Shown: positions 27,942 through 36,709 of the stretch, in pieces
Layout of the letters: the number at the start of each line of letters is the position of its first letter
Position numbering within the stretch: position 1 is the first letter of the stretch
DNA from: RGIG464 sp045599585
GTDB lineage: Bacteria; Myxococcota_A; Bradymonadia; UBA4248
Assembly: GCA_045599585.1 (NCBI GenBank)
Contig: JAZRWH010000003.1
Coordinates: 8,720 to 72,719 of the forward strand
Length of the DNA: 64,000 bases
Direction of reading: 5' to 3'
Position numbers and translations under genes: made by a program
Notes under the pieces: model-generated
Told to the model about the DNA's origin: nothing
Databases searched by the model: none
Seen by the model: the letters and a program-made list of their open reading frames with translations, nothing else

Positions 27942-29156
27942 ATGACAAAAGTACGACAGTTGCCTTACGGCGAACTGGCAAAGAAAGGTTTGAACATTCG
28001 GCTCGCAATGGAAGAAGCAACGCGCTGTCTTTTATGCGACGATGCACCGTGTTCGCACGACTGCCCGGCAGGAACGGATCCTGGCCGTTTTATTCGCGCC
28101 ATTCGCTTCCGCAACTTCAAGGGAGCCGCCCGCATTATTCGTGAAAACAACATTTTGGGTGCTTCTTGCGCTGAGATTTGTCCGCAGGAACGTCTTTGCG
28201 AAAAAGCGTGCTCGCGTTGCGGTATCGACAAACCGATCCGTATTGGCGATCTCCAGGCGTTTGCCATGACTCAAGAAAAAACGATGAACATCACGGTTCT
28301 CGAAGCTGCTGCAAGCTGCGGCAAAAAAGTTGCCTGCATCGGCGCAGGTCCTTCTTCGCTTGCTGTCGCAGCTGAACTCGCGCAGAAAGGCGTCGATGTT
28401 ACGATTTATGACGAAAACGAAAAAGCTGGCGGTATGCTTCGTTATGGTATTACGGCAAGCCGTCTTTCTGACGAAGTCATTGATCAGGACGTTAAGGCTG
28501 TGACGGATCTCGGCGTTAAGCTCGTCCTTGGCAAACGCGTTTCGAAAGATGAAATGGCTGCACTTATCGCTGAAAACGATGCAGTTTACGTTGGTGTCGG
28601 CCAGTCCGCATCCAAAATGATCCCCAACATGAAAGGTGGCGATCTTGCAGGCGTTGATACGGCACTTCCGTTCCTCAAAAAAGCCCGCATGAACAACGGC
28701 AATATTGGTGATCTCGGTCGCGTCGTGATCATCGGCGGCGGTGACGTTGCTATGGATTGTGCCTCTACTGCAAAACAGTGTGGTGCTAAATCTGTCATTG
28801 TTTCTTGCGTCGAAGATTGGGATGCTATGCCTGCTTCCAAAAAAGAAGTCGATTACGTCGTTGACCTCGGTGTCACCCTCATCCCCGGCTTCAAACCTGT
28901 CGAAGTCGTCGGCGACGGCAAAGTCTCTGGCGTCAACCTCGCTGCTATGAACGGTGCTTCCTCTATGGCGCTCGAAGCCGATACCGTCATCTTCGCCGTC
29001 GGTCAGAAAGTTTCCGATGACTATAAAGATGTTAAAGCGGACGGCAAAGTCTTCGTCGGCGGTGACTGTGCTCTCGTTCGCGGTACTACCGTTGTCGAAG
29101 CCGTTAAATCCGGTAAAGAAATCGCCTCCAACATCGCGAAATTCCTTCAGATCTAA
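27942..29156 (+). CDS. preT: NAD-dependent dihydropyrimidine dehydrogenase subunit PreT
   Basis: 404-residue flavoprotein with two N-terminal Fe-S motifs (CLLCDDAPCSHDCPAGTDP and GASCAEICPQERLCEKAC), an FAD/NAD fold beginning CIGAGPSSLAVAAELAQKG around residue 131 and a second dinucleotide motif GGGDVAMDCAST around residue 266. Close in layout to E. coli PreT (YeiT), which passes electrons from NADH to PreA for reduction of uracil and thymine to dihydro forms. The glutamate synthase small subunit is a relative, but the adjacent preA decides the call. Start ATG 27942 has AGGAGAAGG. The gene, especially its 3' half, uses C-ending codons heavily, suggesting high expression. Confidence 0.88.
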   Translation: MTKVRQLPYGELAKKGLNIRLAMEEATRCLLCDDAPCSHDCPAGTDPGRFIRAIRFRNFKGAARIIRENNILGASCAEICPQERLCEKACSRCGIDKPIRIGDLQAFAMTQEKTMNITVLEAAASCGKKVACIGAGPSSLAVAAELAQKGVDVTIYDENEKAGGMLRYGITASRLSDEVIDQDVKAVTDLGVKLVLGKRVSKDEMAALIAENDAVYVGVGQSASKMIPNMKGGDLAGVDTALPFLKKARMNNGNIGDLGRVVIIGGGDVAMDCASTAKQCGAKSVIVSCVEDWDAMPASKKEVDYVVDLGVTLIPGFKPVEVVGDGKVSGVNLAAMNGASSMALEADTVIFAVGQKVSDDYKDVKADGKVFVGGDCALVRGTTVVEAVKSGKEIASNIAKFLQI

Positions 29157-29211
29157 TTTGCGATGGTCTAAACCTGGTTATTCTAAAATTATTTATTGAA
29201 GGAGTTTTAAA

Positions 29212-30468
29212 ATGTCCAAAAAAGTTGATCTCTCGATCGATTTCCTCGGCGTCCACTGCGAAAATCCGTTCTTCCTCTCGTCCTCGCCTGTTTGTCACAA
29301 CTACGAAATGATCGCCAAATGCTTCGATCTCGGTTGGGGTGGCGTTTTCTACAAAACTGTTGGCATCAATGGCATGAACGAGTGCTCCCCCCGTTTCGAT
29401 AACGTTCGCAAAGAAGATATCGGTTGGGTCGGCTTCAAAAATATGGAGCAGATTTCCGAACACTGCTGGCAGGAAAATGCCGAAATCATTCGTCGCCTCA
29501 AACATGACTATCCTACCAAAGTTATGGGCGTCTCCATCATGGGCTCCAACGAAGAGGAATGGGCTCTCCTCGCACGCGAAATGACTAAAGCTGGCGCAGA
29601 TATGCTCGAACTCAACTTCTCGTGCCCCCAGATGACTTCACATGCAATGGGCTCCGACGTTGGTCAGACCCCTGAACTCGTTGAAAAATATACCCGCATC
29701 GTCAAACAGAATACGAATGTTCCTGTCATCGCCAAAATGACCCCGAACATTTCTCATATGGAAGTTCCCTCGAAAGCTGCTGTTAGAGGTGGCGCCGACG
29801 CAATTTCTACGATCAATACGATCAAATCCATCACGAACATCGACATCGAAAATATGACCGGTATGCCCGTTGTTAACGGCAAATCTTCCATTTCCGGTTA
29901 CTCCGGTGCCGCTGTTAAGCCGATCGCTCTCCGCTTCCTCGCGCAGCTCAAACAGGACAAAGAACTCGCTAACGTTCCCGTTTCGGGTATCGGTGGTATT
30001 GAAACTTGGATGGATGCTGTCGAATTCCTCCTCCTCGGCGCTGAAAACCTCCAGGTTACAACCTCTGTCATGCAGTACGGCTACCGTGTTGTCGAAGACA
30101 TGAAAGATGGCCTCGCGATCTTTATGGAAGAACACGGATTCACTTCCCTCCGTGATTTCATCGGCAAAGCCCTCCCCAACGTCATTCCCTGCGAAGACCT
30201 CGATCGCGATTTCCAAATCATTCCCGAAATCAAAGATGACCTTTGCGTTCGCTGCGGTCGTTGCATGATTTCCTGCTATGACGGTGGTCATCAGGCTATC
30301 GAAATTGAAAAAGGTACCCGCAAACCGATCATTACCGATCGTTGCGTAGGCTGCCACCTCTGCATTAACGTCTGCCCCGTTCTCGGTGCTATCCAGCCGG
30401 GCTTCGTTAAATTTAAACCTGGTCGCACGCCCCATGACGTCGCCATTAAACACACCTATGATAGATAA
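29212..30468 (+). CDS. preA: NAD-dependent dihydropyrimidine dehydrogenase subunit PreA
   Basis: 418 residues: an FMN-binding dihydroorotate dehydrogenase-like barrel (LELNFSCPQM near residue 127, PVIAKMTPN, PVSGIGGIETWMDAVEFLLLGA) followed by a C-terminal bacterial ferredoxin domain with two 4Fe-4S motifs (CVRCGRCMISC and CVGCHLCINVCP, residues about 344-395). With PreT it reduces uracil or thymine using NADH. Starts 55 bp after preT with AAGGAG, so one operon. Codon use is strongly biased (CTC, GTT, AAA, TTC), as expected for an abundant protein. A terminator follows directly. Confidence 0.93.
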   Translation: MSKKVDLSIDFLGVHCENPFFLSSSPVCHNYEMIAKCFDLGWGGVFYKTVGINGMNECSPRFDNVRKEDIGWVGFKNMEQISEHCWQENAEIIRRLKHDYPTKVMGVSIMGSNEEEWALLAREMTKAGADMLELNFSCPQMTSHAMGSDVGQTPELVEKYTRIVKQNTNVPVIAKMTPNISHMEVPSKAAVRGGADAISTINTIKSITNIDIENMTGMPVVNGKSSISGYSGAAVKPIALRFLAQLKQDKELANVPVSGIGGIETWMDAVEFLLLGAENLQVTTSVMQYGYRVVEDMKDGLAIFMEEHGFTSLRDFIGKALPNVIPCEDLDRDFQIIPEIKDDLCVRCGRCMISCYDGGHQAIEIEKGTRKPIITDRCVGCHLCINVCPVLGAIQPGFVKFKPGRTPHDVAIKHTYDR

Positions 30469-30493
30469 TTATCTATAGTGTAATTATCATAAA

Positions 30494-30527
30494 AGCCCCA
30501 AGAACTTAGTTCGTTGGGGCTTTTTTT
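30494..30527 (+). terminator. preTA terminator
   Basis: GCCCCAA-gaacttagttcg-TTGGGGC followed by seven T. Confidence 0.92.
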
Positions 30528-30558
30528 GTCTTAATTAGGATTCGTTATTTTGGGGCGG

Positions 30559-30624
30559 CCGCTATTTGCTTCGCAAATACGCGTCACGCAAACCGCCTAT
30601 TGCCTATAGGCAATACGGCGGTTT
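30559..30624 (+). repeat. two short bulged-C hairpins
   Basis: 30559-30583: CGC-TATTTGC-ttc-GCAAATA-C-GCG. 30590-30624: AAACCGCC-TATTGCC-tata-GGCAATA-C-GGCGGTTT, eight perfect outer pairs around the unpaired C. Both plus orientation, between preA and the small repeat protein. Confidence 0.85.
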
Positions 30625-30683
30625 TACTCTGGCTACATTTTAATTTGTCAAAAGTAGAAGATTAGCAATCTTAATGATTATTC

Positions 30684-31022
30684 TTATCTTTTACCGGGAA
30701 AATGCTCGACAAGTTTAACTTTAATGTCGCCAAAGTGATCGACGATTTCAACTTTGAAATCACCAAAATGCTCAACGATCTGGATTTCACCGCAACTATC
30801 GGGAAAATGCTCGACAAGTTTGACGCCTAGATCTTCAAAATGTTCAACAAGCTCAACTTTGATATCACCAAAGTGCTCGACAATTTCAACTTTGCCGTGA
30901 AGCTGAATGGTTTTGCCGTCTCGAGTCGTGAATGAGCAATCATCAGCTAAAGCCGCTGTACTTGAAAAAGCGAAAAGGGTTGCAGCTGTAGAAATGGCAA
31001 GTGCAATGTTTTTGAGTTTCAT
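30684..31022 (-). CDS. small exported VEHF-repeat protein
   Basis: 112 residues with a signal peptide (MKLKNIALAISTAATLFAF, cleavage probably after AALA). The mature part contains a short DDCSF/TRDGKTI strand region and then seven or eight copies of an 11-12 residue unit of the form [I/L/V]VEHFGD[I/F]KV, alternating EHFGDIKVELVEHFEDLGVK-type strands. This pattern resembles the small periplasmic proteins predicted to form a 7_1 (septoil) knot, but that is from memory and tentative. Likely periplasmic beta-structure; function unknown. ATG 31022 with GGAGG upstream. Confidence 0.7.
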   Translation of the reverse strand: MKLKNIALAISTAATLFAFSSTAALADDCSFTTRDGKTIQLHGKVEIVEHFGDIKVELVEHFEDLGVKLVEHFPDSCGEIQIVEHFGDFKVEIVDHFGDIKVKLVEHFPGKR

Positions 31023-31239
31023 AGACGCCTCCTTGTATTGTTTGATATGCGTTTATATCGATAGAACAATTGTAATTGCTCTAAACTTGCGAACTATATA
31101 GAAGAAACTCAAACCTGTATGCAACAAAAAATAATATGTTAATCTTATAATTTAGGACTAAAATCGATCACTCGAAATTAATTTATATTTAAACTAACGC
31201 ACATATTTGGTTTGTTTAAATTGCTAAAGATAATTATTG

Positions 31240-31719
31240 TTAAATAAAAATTTGTTTCCATGCTTGAACAAGACGTTCGATTGACCATGCTGCATTAGCA
31301 GGACTAGTCGATGGAAGAAGAATTGCTTTTTTAGCGATGGCTTTTTCTGTATATTTTATATAATATTTTTCTGCTGTTTTGCCATTGACACAAATCTTTT
31401 CTATAGGAGCTGTATTTAATATTGTTTGTAGGTCATTGGGAACTACATTTCGAATGGAACTATCTGACGAACCTTCTATTTCACAAGAAGCAATGACATC
31501 CCACAAGGCAATGTGATTTGCGTGAAGAAAGGCTATCTTTTGTTCAGTCGTTTGGGGGAGCGGTGATTGTAATATAATTGACAATACGCGCCAGAATCTA
31601 TTTTGTGGGTGTCCATAAAAGAAAGCCGTTTCGCGTGATTTAATAGATGGAAAACTTCCCAGAATAAGTATTTTTGATCGATTATTAAATACTGGGGGAA
31701 TAGGATGTTCAATTCGCAT
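31240..31719 (-). CDS. DNA-deoxyinosine (hypoxanthine) glycosylase, UDG superfamily
   Basis: 159 residues with the short uracil-DNA-glycosylase fold. ILGSFPSIKSRETAFFYGHPQNRFW (residues 16-40, quoted in part) is the signature of the family 6 enzymes that remove deaminated adenine from DNA, and LLPSTSPANA near residue 137 is the second active-site motif. It is therefore probably a base-excision repair enzyme of the Hdg type. The ATG at 31719 has a weak ribosome site. It stands alone between purU and the small repeat protein. Confidence 0.8.
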   Translation of the reverse strand: MRIEHPIPPVFNNRSKILILGSFPSIKSRETAFFYGHPQNRFWRVLSIILQSPLPQTTEQKIAFLHANHIALWDVIASCEIEGSSDSSIRNVVPNDLQTILNTAPIEKICVNGKTAEKYYIKYTEKAIAKKAILLPSTSPANAAWSIERLVQAWKQIFI

Positions 31720-31752
31720 TCTATAAATATACTATAAGACTCGTGGTTGTAG

Positions 31753-31788
31753 AAAAAAACCGCAGAATATTGTGAATCTGCGGCTTTT
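31753..31788 (-). terminator. purU terminator
   Basis: On the minus strand CCGCAGA-ttcacaatat-TCTGCGG followed by seven T, 38 bp after the purU stop. Confidence 0.88.
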
Positions 31789-31825
31789 GAATGTGCTTTA
31801 GAATTATTTCGTTTTAATAATATAA

Positions 31826-32692
31826 TTAGTTAAAGATAATGGTTTTATTGTGATAAGTGAGGATCTTGCGATCAATATGTTTAGTAACAGCACGTGACAG
31901 AACAATTTTTTCGAGGTCACGGCCTTTAGAAACGAGCAGATCCGGTGTATCACGATGCGTAATGCGAACGACATCTTGTTCAATAATAGGACCTGCATCA
32001 AGGTCAGCTGTCACATAATGGCTCGTTGCACCAATAATTTTTACACCACGCGCAAAAGCCTGATGGTACGGTTTGGCTCCGATAAAGGCAGGCAAAAAGG
32101 AGTGATGGATATTAATGATATTGTGCGGATACTCGGCAATCAGCTGATCACTGATGATTTGCATATAACGTGCGAGAACGACAAATGAAACGCGTTCTTT
32201 GCGTAGGAGCTCAATTTCGGCAGCTTCAACTTCAGCTTTATTAGAATGATCTTTGTTAATCGACCAAACGTAATAGGGGATATTGAATTGCTCAGCGATA
32301 TAGCGCAAATCCTCATGATTACTTACGATGCAAGGAATTTCTACGTTCCATTCGCCAGCCCTATAGCGAGCGAGTAAATCATAAAGGCAATGACTCATTT
32401 TACTGACGAAAATCGCCATACGGGGAGGTTCATCGCTGAAATAGAGATTAAAAGTCATTTTGAAACGTTGTGCGTAGAGCGTTTCAATGACATCGTGAAG
32501 TTTTTCGCGAGGGATTAAAAAGTTGTCGAGCTGCCATTCGAGTCGCATAAAAAACATGTTTTCAATGTGATCGACGTACTGATCAAGGTCAACGATGTTT
32601 CCTTGGTTATCTGTAATAAAACGCGTGATATCCGAAATGATACCGCGTGTATCAGGGCAGTGGAGCAGAAGAATAGCTGTTGGTGATGACAT
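31826..32692 (-). CDS. purU: formyltetrahydrofolate deformylase
   Basis: 288 residues: an N-terminal ACT domain (LHCPDTRGIISDITRFI ... IVDLDQYVDH) and a C-terminal formyl-transferase-like hydrolase domain (MAIFVSKMSHCLYDLL, IPCIVSNHEDLR, NIHHSFLPAFIGAKPYHQA, ADLDAGPIIEQDVV). PurU hydrolyses 10-formyl-THF to THF and formate, balancing one-carbon units and supplying formate for PurT. The catalytic Asn/His/Asp set (NIHHS and DLDAGP) is intact. Start ATG 32692. Confidence 0.94.
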   Translation of the reverse strand: MSSPTAILLLHCPDTRGIISDITRFITDNQGNIVDLDQYVDHIENMFFMRLEWQLDNFLIPREKLHDVIETLYAQRFKMTFNLYFSDEPPRMAIFVSKMSHCLYDLLARYRAGEWNVEIPCIVSNHEDLRYIAEQFNIPYYVWSINKDHSNKAEVEAAEIELLRKERVSFVVLARYMQIISDQLIAEYPHNIINIHHSFLPAFIGAKPYHQAFARGVKIIGATSHYVTADLDAGPIIEQDVVRITHRDTPDLLVSKGRDLEKIVLSRAVTKHIDRKILTYHNKTIIFN

Positions 32693-32793
32693 AATGTTAT
32701 AACTTGTAGAAGGTATGTTTGCTTAAACAATGGATAGTATTGCTTTAAGTAAACATTAAGCGTTGTGAAATAATATATACGCGGCGACGCCCA

Positions 32794-32851
32794 GAAGGGG
32801 TAGCGGCGTATTTGCTTGCAAATAGCCGCTCAGGGGGAGTCTTCCCCCTTT
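32794..32851 (-). repeat. long hairpin repeat, copy 3 (compact)
   Basis: On the minus strand: GGGGGA-AGAC-TCCCCC, TGAGCGGC-TATTTGC-aa-GCAAATA-C-GCCGCTACCCC. At 58 bp it shows the family's minimum: the interior is only a 7-bp stem. Confidence 0.88.
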
Positions 32852-32881
32852 AGAGACTTTTATGTATATTGAGAATTGATA

Positions 32882-33421
32882 TTATTTGATGAGCAGTCCA
32901 CTTTTCTTCGTAGTTTTTTTACCAGATTTAGAGTGAGACTCATCTTTATTATTAGAAGGTTGCGTGATCAACGCAGCTTCACTGTTTGTACGATTTTTTT
33001 GCGTAGGTTGAGTGAGCAGCGGTGAAACGCGATGGAATCGTGTTGCCAGTAGACCACGGGATGCTGTTGAGACGCCTGCGGCAGGTTGGGCAGACTTGCG
33101 AGCAGATTTGGCGATTTCACTACACGAAGCGTCTGTAGCTGTAGAGCAAGTGGCTGATGCGATTTTAGACGATTGAATGCATTTTTTATTACATGATTCT
33201 TGATTTGAATGCTCTTTTTTGCAAATATTCTTGCATCCCTGAGCAAATGATAATTCAAAACATTTATTTAATGTCGTTGAAGAGTTATGAATACTTTCGG
33301 AATGGTTGAGGTAATTCAATTCGAGGTCACAGGTGACTTTTGGAGTAGCAAAGGCTGATGCTGAAAGCGTCAATGTCATTGCAGATATCGCAATAATTGT
33401 ATTTATAATATACTTGTACAT
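32882..33421 (-). CDS. small exported cysteine-containing protein, function unknown
   Basis: 179 residues with a signal peptide (MYKYIINTIIAISAMTLTL, cleavage probably after ASAFA). Residues 25-100 hold ten cysteines in pairs (CKNICKKEH, CNKKCIQSS, CSTATDASC); the last 80 residues are basic, Ser/Thr/Lys-rich and probably disordered, ending in SKSGKKTTKKSGLLIK. It has no recognised family. Immediately upstream, 25 bp away, is the end of another cysteine-rich lipoprotein gene on the same strand, so the two may be co-transcribed and act together at the cell surface. GAGGTGATCC upstream is the likely ribosome site. Confidence 0.6.
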   Translation of the reverse strand: MYKYIINTIIAISAMTLTLSASAFATPKVTCDLELNYLNHSESIHNSSTTLNKCFELSFAQGCKNICKKEHSNQESCNKKCIQSSKIASATCSTATDASCSEIAKSARKSAQPAAGVSTASRGLLATRFHRVSPLLTQPTQKNRTNSEAALITQPSNNKDESHSKSGKKTTKKSGLLIK

Positions 33422-33445
33422 TGGATCACCTCTAGGAAATATATG

Positions 33446-34471
33446 TTAATTGCAAATACAGCCTGTCAAATCATTGCAGCCAGACTCAGTTAAGCCCAGA
33501 TCATTGCAAACTGCCGCACAATATTCATAGCTGTTGATATTATAGCCGTAAAATCCGGTATCCCCCTCGAGGCATGTGACTGAGGCCCAGGCATAATGGC
33601 CACTGTTTTCGTAGCAAAGATGGCTTCCTGCTGTTTTGGGATCACATTTAATGCCGCATTTTGCTTGACCATTGGGGGAGAAGAAGCACGACTTGTCTGA
33701 GCTGCAGTACGTATCACTAATCATACCTTGATTGCATGTGATTATGCGAGTTTCGCCGAAGCAGCTTTCTTTGAAATCGGCGTCACAATAATCGGTGTCA
33801 CTGCATGCGGTTGCAGATGCGCAGCCGTAATTGCACGTGCGGGCGTTAGCGTAATTCGGGACGTTAACGCGTTTCCCATCGAGGTCAGTGCAGCTGGTTT
33901 CGACGAGGATGCTTTGACCACAGGAAGCGGATTTACTTCCGATCTGATCACATTTAGCGAGGCACATGGCTTGGTCATCAAACACGGCGCAGGTGTAGTT
34001 GGAAGGGCAACCCATTTTGGTCCAGGTTGTGGATTGATCGAGATTTTCGGCACAATAGACGAGTGCATTATCGACGCAGAACGGTGAATCTTCGGGTGCG
34101 CAGGCTGTTCCCAAAATCATGGATACGTCATTACATGCATCGTTTTTGCAGCCGAATGGACAAGGAGACTCGCTGGGTGTTCCGTCGTTGTTGCAGACTA
34201 AAAGCGTGTTTTGGTTTATACATTTTTGCGAGCATGTAACAGGTGTTTCGGGCTTTGGGTTACACGCATCGTTTTTGCAGCCGAAATCACAATGTTTTTC
34301 GGACGGAGCATTGTCAATGCATTCGATGAGCGTGCTTTCATTTTGGCATTTTTGCGTGCAGACGCTCGGGGTTTCGTTTTGAGAAGATTTGTCGGAATCA
34401 TCGTCACAAGCAGACAGAATGATTGCTGAGAGCGTGACAGTTAGCGATAATATTGAAAGATGTTTGAGCAT
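33446..34471 (-). CDS. cysteine-rich lipoprotein, function unknown
   Basis: 341 residues from ATG 34471 (MLKHLSILSLTVTLSAIIL then lipobox LSAC, mature Cys 21); the frame is open to 34654 but that part crosses a long hairpin repeat. After DDDSDKSS the mature protein repeats a cysteine module about every 40 residues: CTQKCQNESTLIEC with CDFGCKNDAC, then CSQKCINQNTLLVC with CPFGCKNDAC, then longer related units with CNYGCASATAC and CDPKTAGSHLC. These are the short disulfide modules seen in Myxococcota and relatives. Probably an outer-membrane surface protein. Confidence 0.72.
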   Translation of the reverse strand: MLKHLSILSLTVTLSAIILSACDDDSDKSSQNETPSVCTQKCQNESTLIECIDNAPSEKHCDFGCKNDACNPKPETPVTCSQKCINQNTLLVCNNDGTPSESPCPFGCKNDACNDVSMILGTACAPEDSPFCVDNALVYCAENLDQSTTWTKMGCPSNYTCAVFDDQAMCLAKCDQIGSKSASCGQSILVETSCTDLDGKRVNVPNYANARTCNYGCASATACSDTDYCDADFKESCFGETRIITCNQGMISDTYCSSDKSCFFSPNGQAKCGIKCDPKTAGSHLCYENSGHYAWASVTCLEGDTGFYGYNINSYEYCAAVCNDLGLTESGCNDLTGCICN

Positions 34472-34520
34472 AATTATCTTATGATAATATAGAAAATGAT
34501 GATGAAATTCGTGCGAGATT

Positions 34521-34689
34521 GGGAGGGGGAAGCGTCCCCCTGAGCGTCTATTGGCTTCGGAAACGGTGCATCTTCTCGTCGTCATTATATGTCTTAAAGA
34601 AGTTCGTGGGGGAAGGGCTAGATTATTATTTGTGCGAGCTCCTCGAATCTGCATCGATTTCCTTCGCCAATACGTCGCTACCCCCTCTT
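34521..34689 (+). repeat. long hairpin repeat, copy 4
   Basis: GGGGGA-AGCG-TCCCCC, TGAGCGTC-TATTGGC ... GCCAATA-C-GTCGCTACCCCC. The interior arms (TTCGGAAACGGTGCA and TGCATCGATTTCCTTC) remain partly complementary over about 30 bp. It lies just upstream of the lipoprotein gene; the rest of the 454-bp gap to codA is AT-rich and holds a CCGTTTTAA/TTAAAGCGG hairpin at 34879-34901 in the codA leader. Confidence 0.82.
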
Positions 34690-34925
34690 CGCCGCAGGCG
34701 CTTGTATCTAGATTATGATCATTTCTGATTAGAAGAAATGATTGTGTTTACAGAGATGACTGTAAACAGAGGATTGACTTTATCATAATATATGTAAAGC
34801 GAAATGAAAAAAATGTGTATAATTGTAGTAAAAAAATCATTGCGAAACTTACCTAAGACGCCTATAGACTTACCCCCGTTTTAAAGCATTAAAGCGGATG
34901 GGAATCAAACAAAGGAAAGAGTGTC

Positions 34926-36161
34926 ATGTTGTATCGTAATGCGCAAATTGAGGAAGAGTCGACTTTAAAAGACATTCGGGTCGAGTCGGGTTTAATCACA
35001 GAAATTGGTGAATCTCTTACACTGAAAGCAGGCGAAGAGAGCATTGATCTAGGAGGAAAGCTCGTTCTTCCGCCCTTTGTAGAGCCACACGTTCATCTCG
35101 ATACGACGCTTACGGCGGGTGAACCGCGCTGGAATGTCAAAGGAACGTTATTTGAAGGCATCCAGATTTGGTCCGAGCGAAAGCAGCAGTTGACCTACGA
35201 TGATGTTGTTGAGCGAGCATCGCGTTGTATTCGCTTGTTTGCGTCGAATGGCGTTCAGTTTATTCGAACGCATGTTGACTGTACAGATCCTAGTTTAACA
35301 GCCATTCATGCCATGTTGGATGTTCGTGAAAAGTTTCGCGGTCAAGTTGAAGTTCAGATTGTAGCATTTCCGCAAGAAGGCATTTTGAGTTACCCCAATG
35401 GTGCAGCGTTATTAGAAGAATCTGCGCGTCTTGGCGTTGATGTCATTGGTGCCATTCCTCATTATGAATTTACTCGCGAATATGGTGTTGAATCTGTCAA
35501 CCTCGCTGTTAAACTTGCAGAAAAGTATAATTTGCTTGTGGATGCACATTGTGATGAGATTGATGATGATGCTTCAAGATTTTTAGAAACATTGGCATGT
35601 CGTGCTTACGAATCTGGTCTTAAGTCACGCGTTACAGCAAGTCACACGACGGCAATGCATAGCTATAACAATGCTTATTGTACAAAGCTTATGCGTCTTT
35701 TAAAGTTGTCAGAAATTAACTTTATTGCGAACCCGTTGGTCAATACGCATCTTCAAGGTAGACTGGATACATACCCCAAGCGCCGTGGTGTAACGCGTGT
35801 TCGCGAGCTACTTGAGGCTGGTTGCAACGTTGCATTTGGACATGATGATGTCTATGATCCTTGGTATCCGCTTGGCACGGGTAATCCTATGGACGTCATT
35901 CAAATGGGAATTCATGTGACGCAGATGATGGGGTACAATGAAATCGCCTCAAGTTATAAATTCTGCACGCACAACTCAGCTCGATGTCTAAATCTTGGTG
36001 ATCGATATGGTATTGAAGTTGGTCGTCCGGCGAATTTCATCGTTTTAAATGCGCCTCATTGGTACGAAGCGCTTAACAAACGTGCTGAAGTGATCATGAG
36101 TATTCACAATGGAAACGTTATTGCGAAGACCAAGCCACGCGAGAGTGAAGTTTTGATCTAG
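34926..36161 (+). CDS. codA: cytosine deaminase
   Basis: 411 residues, an amidohydrolase of the E. coli CodA type: metal ligands in EPHVHLDTT (His 55 and 57), DAHCDEIDDD and ASHTTAMHSYN, and the metal-binding Asp in FGHDDVYDPWYPLG. LQIVAFPQEGILSYPNG-type and REYGVES segments are near-identical to CodA. It hydrolyses cytosine to uracil and ammonia. With preTA 4.5 kb upstream this gives a route from cytosine to dihydrouracil. No codB permease is adjacent. ATG 34926 with AAAGGAAAG upstream. Confidence 0.95.
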   Translation: MLYRNAQIEEESTLKDIRVESGLITEIGESLTLKAGEESIDLGGKLVLPPFVEPHVHLDTTLTAGEPRWNVKGTLFEGIQIWSERKQQLTYDDVVERASRCIRLFASNGVQFIRTHVDCTDPSLTAIHAMLDVREKFRGQVEVQIVAFPQEGILSYPNGAALLEESARLGVDVIGAIPHYEFTREYGVESVNLAVKLAEKYNLLVDAHCDEIDDDASRFLETLACRAYESGLKSRVTASHTTAMHSYNNAYCTKLMRLLKLSEINFIANPLVNTHLQGRLDTYPKRRGVTRVRELLEAGCNVAFGHDDVYDPWYPLGTGNPMDVIQMGIHVTQMMGYNEIASSYKFCTHNSARCLNLGDRYGIEVGRPANFIVLNAPHWYEALNKRAEVIMSIHNGNVIAKTKPRESEVLI

Positions 36162-36164
36162 TAC

Positions 36165-36198
36165 AAAAAAGCCCCAAGCTAAATCTTGGGGCTTTTTT
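36165..36198 (+). terminator. codA terminator
   Basis: GCCCCAAG-ctaaat-CTTGGGGC with A-run before and six T after; could also serve the convergent lipoprotein gene. Confidence 0.92.
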
Positions 36199-36232
36199 GT
36201 ATGGATACGCTTTAATAATGATGTCAAAATGT

Positions 36233-36637
36233 TTATTTACCTTGTTCCTGTTCAACAAGAAGCCATAGACCTGAATTTTCATCATATGTCCATTTTTCAG
36301 TGACGATTGAAGTTACGACATTTGGCGAAAAACCAGCGTACCATTGAATCGTATTTTGAACATACACGCAGTCTTTTTTGTCGGGTGTACAAGTATCCAT
36401 CGAAAGAATCTCAATTTCTGCAAAATGCAGGCGTTGAGAGTTAATATTCTGCAGATATTCCGCTCGAAGTGCAGGTGTAACACTTTTTGCAGCAACCGAG
36501 TAGCGTTCAAAGAGTAAATCTTTGTGGAAGCTTTCGGCGGTTTTTGTCAGGTCTTCGAGTTTAGGCCCTCGAAAAGTGGAGCATCCAGCTATCAAAATGA
36601 GCGCTGCGATCAGCGCAGACAGAGGCAGACGTTTCAT
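36233..36637 (-). CDS. small lipoprotein, function unknown
   Basis: 134 residues with a lipoprotein signal (MKRLPLSALIAALILIAGC, lipobox IAGC, mature Cys 19). The mature domain of about 115 residues (SFHKDLLFERYSVAAKSVTP, WYAGFSPNVVTSIVTEKWTY) looks like an alpha+beta NTF2-like fold: a helix carrying LTKTAESFHKDLLFERY followed by strands ending WLLVEQ. No catalytic motif is apparent. Probably periplasmic face of a membrane; function unknown. Confidence 0.72.
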   Translation of the reverse strand: MKRLPLSALIAALILIAGCSTFRGPKLEDLTKTAESFHKDLLFERYSVAAKSVTPALRAEYLQNINSQRLHFAEIEILSMDTCTPDKKDCVYVQNTIQWYAGFSPNVVTSIVTEKWTYDENSGLWLLVEQEQGK

Positions 36638-36652
36638 TGACGATCCATGTCA

Positions 36653-36689
36653 CAAAAAAGGCCATATATCGAAATGGGGATATATGGCC
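36653..36689 (-). terminator. terminator of the beta-barrel gene
   Basis: On the minus strand GGCCATATATC-cccatttc-GATATATGGCC followed by six T, just after the stop at 36710. Confidence 0.88.
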
Positions 36690-36709
36690 AGTAAGCAAAG
36701 AGCGAACGC

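Noticed and set aside
29638..30453. 271-codon ORF antisense to preA, and long antisense ORFs in the 1612-residue gene and gyrA
   Set aside because: They mirror the biased codon use of the real genes; the sense proteins have clear motifs.
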